Below, piece after piece: positions 59,243 through 64,000 of a stretch of 64,000 bases of DNA (the first letter of the stretch is position 1; each line of letters begins with the position of its first letter). The stretch comes from Tragulus kanchil (lineage: Eukaryota; Chordata; Mammalia; Artiodactyla; Tragulidae): NCBI GenBank assembly GCA_022376925.1, contig JAIOJX010000006.1, positions 56,205,658 to 56,269,657 on the forward strand. Direction: 5' to 3'. The translations under genes were made by a program, and so were the position numbers. The notes beneath the pieces are model-generated. The model did not search any database, had not been told where the DNA came from, and worked only from the letters and a program-made list of their open reading frames with translations.

Positions 59243-60483
59243 GCATAAAGACTTTAGATGTGTTTTTTCTTTACTTCTTCCTGCTTAACTGCTTTCATAC
59301 AATGATATTACTTAATTAGCCTTAGATTAGACCTAAAATTATAAGGAGTGTACTTTGTAAAGGGATAGATGATAAGGCTTTGTTAAAGGCTTTGACAACC
59401 AGCAAAAAAAATCAAAAAATGGGAAAAGGACCTAAACAGACACCTCTCCAACGATGACATACAGATGGCCCAAAAGCACATGAAACGATGCTCAACTTCA
59501 CTAATAATTAGAGAAATGCAAATCAAAACTACAATGAAATATCACCTCACACCTGTCAGAATGGCCATCATCCACAAATCGACAGACAATAAATGCGGGA
59601 GAGGCTGCGGAGAAAAGGGAACACTCCTACATTGCTGGTGGGAGTGTAAATTGATACAGCCTCTATGGAAGACAGTCTGGAGATTTCTTAAAAAACTAAA
59701 AATAGAAGCACCATATGACCCAGCAATCCCACTCTTAGGCTTATACCCTGACGAAATCAAAACTGAAAGAAGCACCTGTACCCCAATGTTCATTGCAGCT
59801 CTCTATACAATAGCTAGAACATGGAAGGAACCTAGATGCCCATCGACGAACGAATGGATCCAAAAGCTCTGGTACATATATACAATGGAATACTACACAG
59901 CTGTAAAGAGAAATGCAGAAGAATCAACCCTAATGAGGTGGCTGGATCTAGAACGTATCATCAAAAGTGAAGTCAGTCAGAAAGAGAAGGACAAATACAG
60001 TATATTAACACATATATGGAATCTAGTAGGATGGTGATGATGGCACACACAGTGAAGCGACAGAAAGACAGACATGGACAGTGGACATATGGACATTGTG
60101 GGGAAGGAACAGTGGGTGAGAGGAGTAAAGGAAGTAGCATGAAGGCCTGTACTATCATAAGTGAAGAAAATAGCTCTAGTCATTGCTCTGTGAGAAAAGG
60201 GGATCCTTCAGGGGTGCTGTGTGATGGTCGGGAGGGGAGGGGGTGTATATACATATGACTAATCTGAGAACATACATATCTGTAAACAATAAAACTCTGT
60301 AAAAGTTAAAAGTAAAATAAAGGTTAAAAAAATAAATAATGAAAATGGCATAAAGACTTTAGATGTGTTTTTTCTTTACTTCTTCCTGCTTAACTGCTTT
60401 CATACAATGATATTACTTAATTAGCCTTAGATTAGACCTAAAATTATAAGGAGTGTACTTTGTAAAGGGATAGATGATAAGGC
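58305..60483 (+). repeat. Direct duplication 18 (offset 1105): 58305-59378 and 59410-60483
   Basis: L1-C 3' part plus right flank, twice. 31 bp of filler (59379-59409) containing tttgttaaaggctttg, with no counterpart at either parent edge. Confidence 0.95.
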
Positions 60484-62462
60484 AGAGTTAGAAAGCCCTG
60501 TTATCAAATTCAACTTTGGCTTCTTTAACTTCCAAAATTGCAAATAGTTCAAAATCCCTAATGAACACTTCGCTCCTCTGCAAATGGCCTTAAATATACC
60601 TCCTTACAGGGCGACAGTGTTGTGCATACAGATCTATCAGAAGAAAAGTACCCAATTTCTGTTAGTCCATTTACTAAAACATTGTACGCAGGTGCTCAAC
60701 AATACTGACCTGCTCATAGGCTGCCTTGTAATGCTGGGTCAGTTCTTCTGCTGAGTTAGCTGTGTGAAGTCAGTCTCTTTCTGCACACCCCTCTTTGGTC
60801 TGGAGTTTGCAAACTGTTTTCAGTTTGCAGCTTTCTAGCTTTCTTTGATTTCTCTTATCGATGTGGAATAGGAAAGCAACAGTATTTATCTCCAGTCCAA
60901 TTAAACCCTTCGTATTTTCATTATTTTATATTAACACTGGCAACTACTTGATTATCAGTAGATAGGGAACAATGTTCATGGTAAATTAAAAACATAAAAC
61001 AAAATCCTACCAATGCCAAAGAGAAATCACTTTCAATCATTGAAAAGAAGAAAGCATTAACCTGTATGAGGAACCACACACAGCTCCTTAACATCTGTCT
61101 ACAGAATTTTTCTAATGTCATTTAGGAGTAAATTTTAGGCCATTTTCCCTTTGAATTTCTGTGATATATAATCTCTATGCCTGAAATTACAAAGTGTTTT
61201 ATAATAAAACTAGAGAGTCTTCTCTATTCCTTATGTCTGGAGCTAAGTTTCATGCCCATTCCAACAAGAATTCTGTGGTCACCAAGACCATTGTCCCTTG
61301 ACACTATGCAGGAAAATAGCTCTAGTCTTTGCTCTGTGAGAAAAGGGGATCCTTCAGGGGTGCTGTGTGATGGTCGGGAGGGGAGGGGGGGTATATACAT
61401 ATGACTAATCTGAGAACATACATATCTGTAAACAATAAAACTCTGTAAAAGTTAAAAGTAAAATAAAGGTTAAAAAAATAAATAATGAAAATGGCATAAA
61501 GACTTTAGATGTGTTTTTTCTTTACTTCTTCCTGCTTAACTGCTTTCATACAATGATATTACTTAATTAGCCTTAGATTAGACCTAAAATTATAAGGAGT
61601 GTACTTTGTAAAGGGATAGATGATAAGGCAGAGTTAGAAAGCCCTGTTATCAAATTCAACTTTGGCTTCTTTAACTTCCAAAATTGCAAATAGTTCAAAA
61701 TCCCTAATGAACACTTCGCTCCTCTGCAAATGGCCTTAAATATACCTCCTTACAGGGCGACAGTGTTGTGCATACAGATCTATCAGAAGAAAAGTACCCA
61801 ATTTCTGTTAGTCCATTTACTAAAACATTGTACGCAGGTGCTCAACAATACTGACCTGCTCATAGGCTGCCTTGTAATGCTGGGTCAGTTCTTCTGCTGA
61901 GTTAGCTGTGTGAAGTCAGTCTCTTTCTGCACACCCCTCTTTGGTCTGGAGTTTGCAAACTGTTTTCAGTTTGCAGCTTTCTAGCTTTCTTTGATTTCTC
62001 TTATCGATGTGGAATAGGAAAGCAACAGTATTTATCTCCAGTCCAATTAAACCCTTCGTATTTTCATTATTTTATATTAACACTGGCAACTACTTGATTA
62101 TCAGTAGATAGGGAACAATGTTCATGGTAAATTAAAAACATAAAACAAAATCCTACCAATGCCAAAGAGAAATCACTTTCAATCATTGAAAAGAAGAAAG
62201 CATTAACCTGTATGAGGAACCCACACACAGCTCCTTAACATCTGTCTACAGAATTTTTTCTAATGTCATTTAGGAGTAAATTTTTAGGCCATTTTTCCCT
62301 TTGAATGTCTGTGATATATAAACTCTATGCCTGAAATTACAAAGTGTTTTATAATAAAACTAGAGAGTCTTCTCTATTCCTTATGTCTGGAGCTAAGTTT
62401 CATGCCCATTCCAACAAGAATTCTGTGGTCACCAAGACCATTGTCCCTTGACACTATGCAGG
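60166..62462 (+). repeat. Direct duplication 19 (offset 1146-1150): 60166-61311 and 61312-62462
   Basis: L1-C 3' UTR tail and flank. Differences include ctctagtcattgctc against ctctagtctttgctc right after the junction, and several homopolymer gains in copy 2 near its end (gaaccacac against gaacccacac; attttaggcc against atttttaggcc). Confidence 0.95.
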
Positions 62463-64000
62463 AGTTTTTTCCTTTCCATTAAATACCAGGAAGATTGTTC
62501 TCTGTGAACTCAGAACTCATTGTGACATCCACAAAACATTATTTTTATATTGAGAGAGCATCTTAATTATTCAGTGAAGTTTTCTTATTCATTTGAAAAA
62601 AATCAATTGATATTCAACTTCAAATATATTTTGGAATGTGGATGATTACATCATATTTAAAAATTCCTACTTAATGCCAAGTCCTGCAGATATTCTGTCC
62701 TGTATAGAAGGCTAAGAAGAGGGCCTTTCCTGTAGGATATTGCCTAGGGAATCAGTCAGAGAAAAGGTGGAAAAGAATATGAATACATAGAATGATTGTT
62801 CAGCTTTCTCATGAAGTAAAGGTTTCTATAGAAGACCTTGCTGAAGAGGAAAACTCACTGTAATTGAAATCTTCATTTACTGTAATGCTACTCAAAATGT
62901 TTTCTAATACTTCATGACATTTTGAAGGCATAAAGCCATTCTGAAACAATTATATTATTAACATCTGTATATACATTACTTAGAGTGCTTTGAGTATCTA
63001 CTGTTGTATAAGAAAGTGTTGTAGGAAAGAGCCGGTTCTGACTCCACGATAGATCTGTTTCTTTGACTTTAATCGTTGCTTTTGTTGCTATTGTTATTAT
63101 AATGGCTTGTTCCAGGGAACCTCCATCGATAGTTTATCTCCAGTCCAATTAAACCCTTCGTATTTTCATTATTTTATATTAACACTGGCAACTACTTGAT
63201 TATCAGTAGATAGGGAACAATGTTCATGGTAAATTAAAAACATAAAACAAAATCCTACCAATGCCAAAGAGAAATCACTTTCAATCATTGAAAAGAAGAA
63301 AGCATTAACCTGTATGAGGAACCCACACACAGCTCCTTAACATCTGTCTACAGAATTTTTTCTAATGTCATTTAGGAGTAAATTTTTAGGCCATTTTTCC
63401 CTTTGAATGTCTGTGATATATAAACTCTATGCCTGAAATTACAAAGTGTTTTATAATAAAACTAGAGAGTCTTCTCTATTCCTTATGTCTGGAGCTAAGT
63501 TTCATGCCCATTCCAACAAGAATTCTGTGGTCACCAAGACCATTGTCCCTTGACACTATGCAGGAGTTTTTTCCTTTCCATTAAATACCAGGAAGATTGT
63601 TCTCTGTGAACTCAGAACTCATTGTGACATCCACAAAACATTATTTTTATATTGAGAGAGCATCTTAATTATTCAGTGAAGTTTTCTTATTCATTTGAAA
63701 AAAATCAATTGATATTCAACTTCAAATATATTTTGGAATGTGGATGATTACATCATATTTAAAAATTCCTACTTAATGCCAAGTCCTGCAGATATTCTGT
63801 CCTGTATAGAAGGCTAAGAAGAGGGCCTTTCCTGTAGGATATTGCCTAGGGAATCAGTCAGAGAAAAGGTGGAAAAGAATATGAATACATAGAATGATTG
63901 TTCAGCTTTCTCATGAAGTAAAGGTTTCTATAGAAGACCTTGCTGAAGAGGAAAACTCACTGTAATTGAAATCTTCATTTACTGTAATGCTACTCAAAAT
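62031..64000 (+). repeat. Direct duplication 20 (offset 1102): 62031-63132 and 63133 to window end
   Basis: The second copy runs off the window (expected end near 64235). Copy 1 overlaps copy 2 of duplication 19, so the segment starting tttatctccagtcc occurs three times (60885, 62031, 63133). Confidence 0.94.

Larger units (their letters stand above)
59243..64000. other. Spacer right of L1-C
   Basis: Apart from the L1-C duplicates, no gene or repeat family recognised. Single-copy-looking AT-rich DNA repeated by duplications 18-20. Confidence 0.5.

Noticed and set aside
8660..64000. Tandem duplications as a CRISPR-like, satellite or new mobile system
   Set aside because: Units have no common sequence, no spacers of constant size and no shared termini. 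Only the length is shared, which fits assembly overlap better.

Overview
The window is AT-rich mammalian chromosomal DNA dominated by retrotransposons, with remnants of olfactory receptor (OR) genes. There is no sign of a prokaryote, plasmid or virus genome. The repeat content points to an even-toned ungulate (Cetartiodactyla). It includes a tRNA-derived SINE of the CHR type, an older CHR-2-like SINE, artiodactyl-type L1 elements and a BovB (RTE) fragment. BovB together with CHR-type SINEs suggests a ruminant. No typical pecoran Bov-A2 or Bov-tA copies were noticed, and the SINE looks lineage-specific, so a tragulid (chevrotain) is a reasonable but unproven guess.

Layout. 1-678: OR family 5 pseudogene cut by the window edge, with two in-frame stops. 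1985-4000: ancient L1 with a SINE inside. 4450-12027: originally full-length L1 (L1-A) with two SINEs and an ORF1/ORF2 deletion. 14693-15640: the only uninterrupted OR reading frame; it has lost the DRY and NPxxY signature residues. 15679-21090: TA microsatellite, SINEs, unrecognised spacer and a MaLR-type LTR. 21095-27690: AT-rich spacer with SINE and L1 fragments. 27705-36993: full-length L1 of a second subfamily (L1-B) with an 11-bp target duplication. 38545-39680: L1 with a 5' inversion (twin priming). 39830-41640: L1 3' end. 42880-43765: minus-strand OR family 10 pseudogene. 46302-48770: SINE and L1 fragments. 48770-52655: BovB with an L1 nested inside. 52657-53790: L1 with a CHR-2-like SINE and another L1 end nested in it. 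55910-56243: SINE. 57769-59227: 5'-truncated L1 (L1-C) with an open ORF2 C-terminus. The rest, to 64000, is spacer.

The main structural observation is that from about 8.6 kb onward the window carries twenty direct head-to-tail duplications. Every unit is 1.05-1.17 kb, whatever the underlying sequence. Mismatches, homopolymer differences, short filler and two N bases cluster at the junctions between copies. This looks like failed merging of overlapping contig ends in the assembly, not biology. About 22 kb of the 64 kb is redundant, and several features (OR 5' end, OR10 C-terminal half, L1 segments, BovB, SINEs) therefore appear two or three times.

No operon-like or cooperating gene set is present. 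The only functional gene class is chemoreception, and all three OR loci look dead or compromised. I did not find a convincing new biological system. The most useful results are the assembly diagnosis, the OR decay modes, the CHR-derived SINE with its C-rich tail, and the nested retrotransposon structures.
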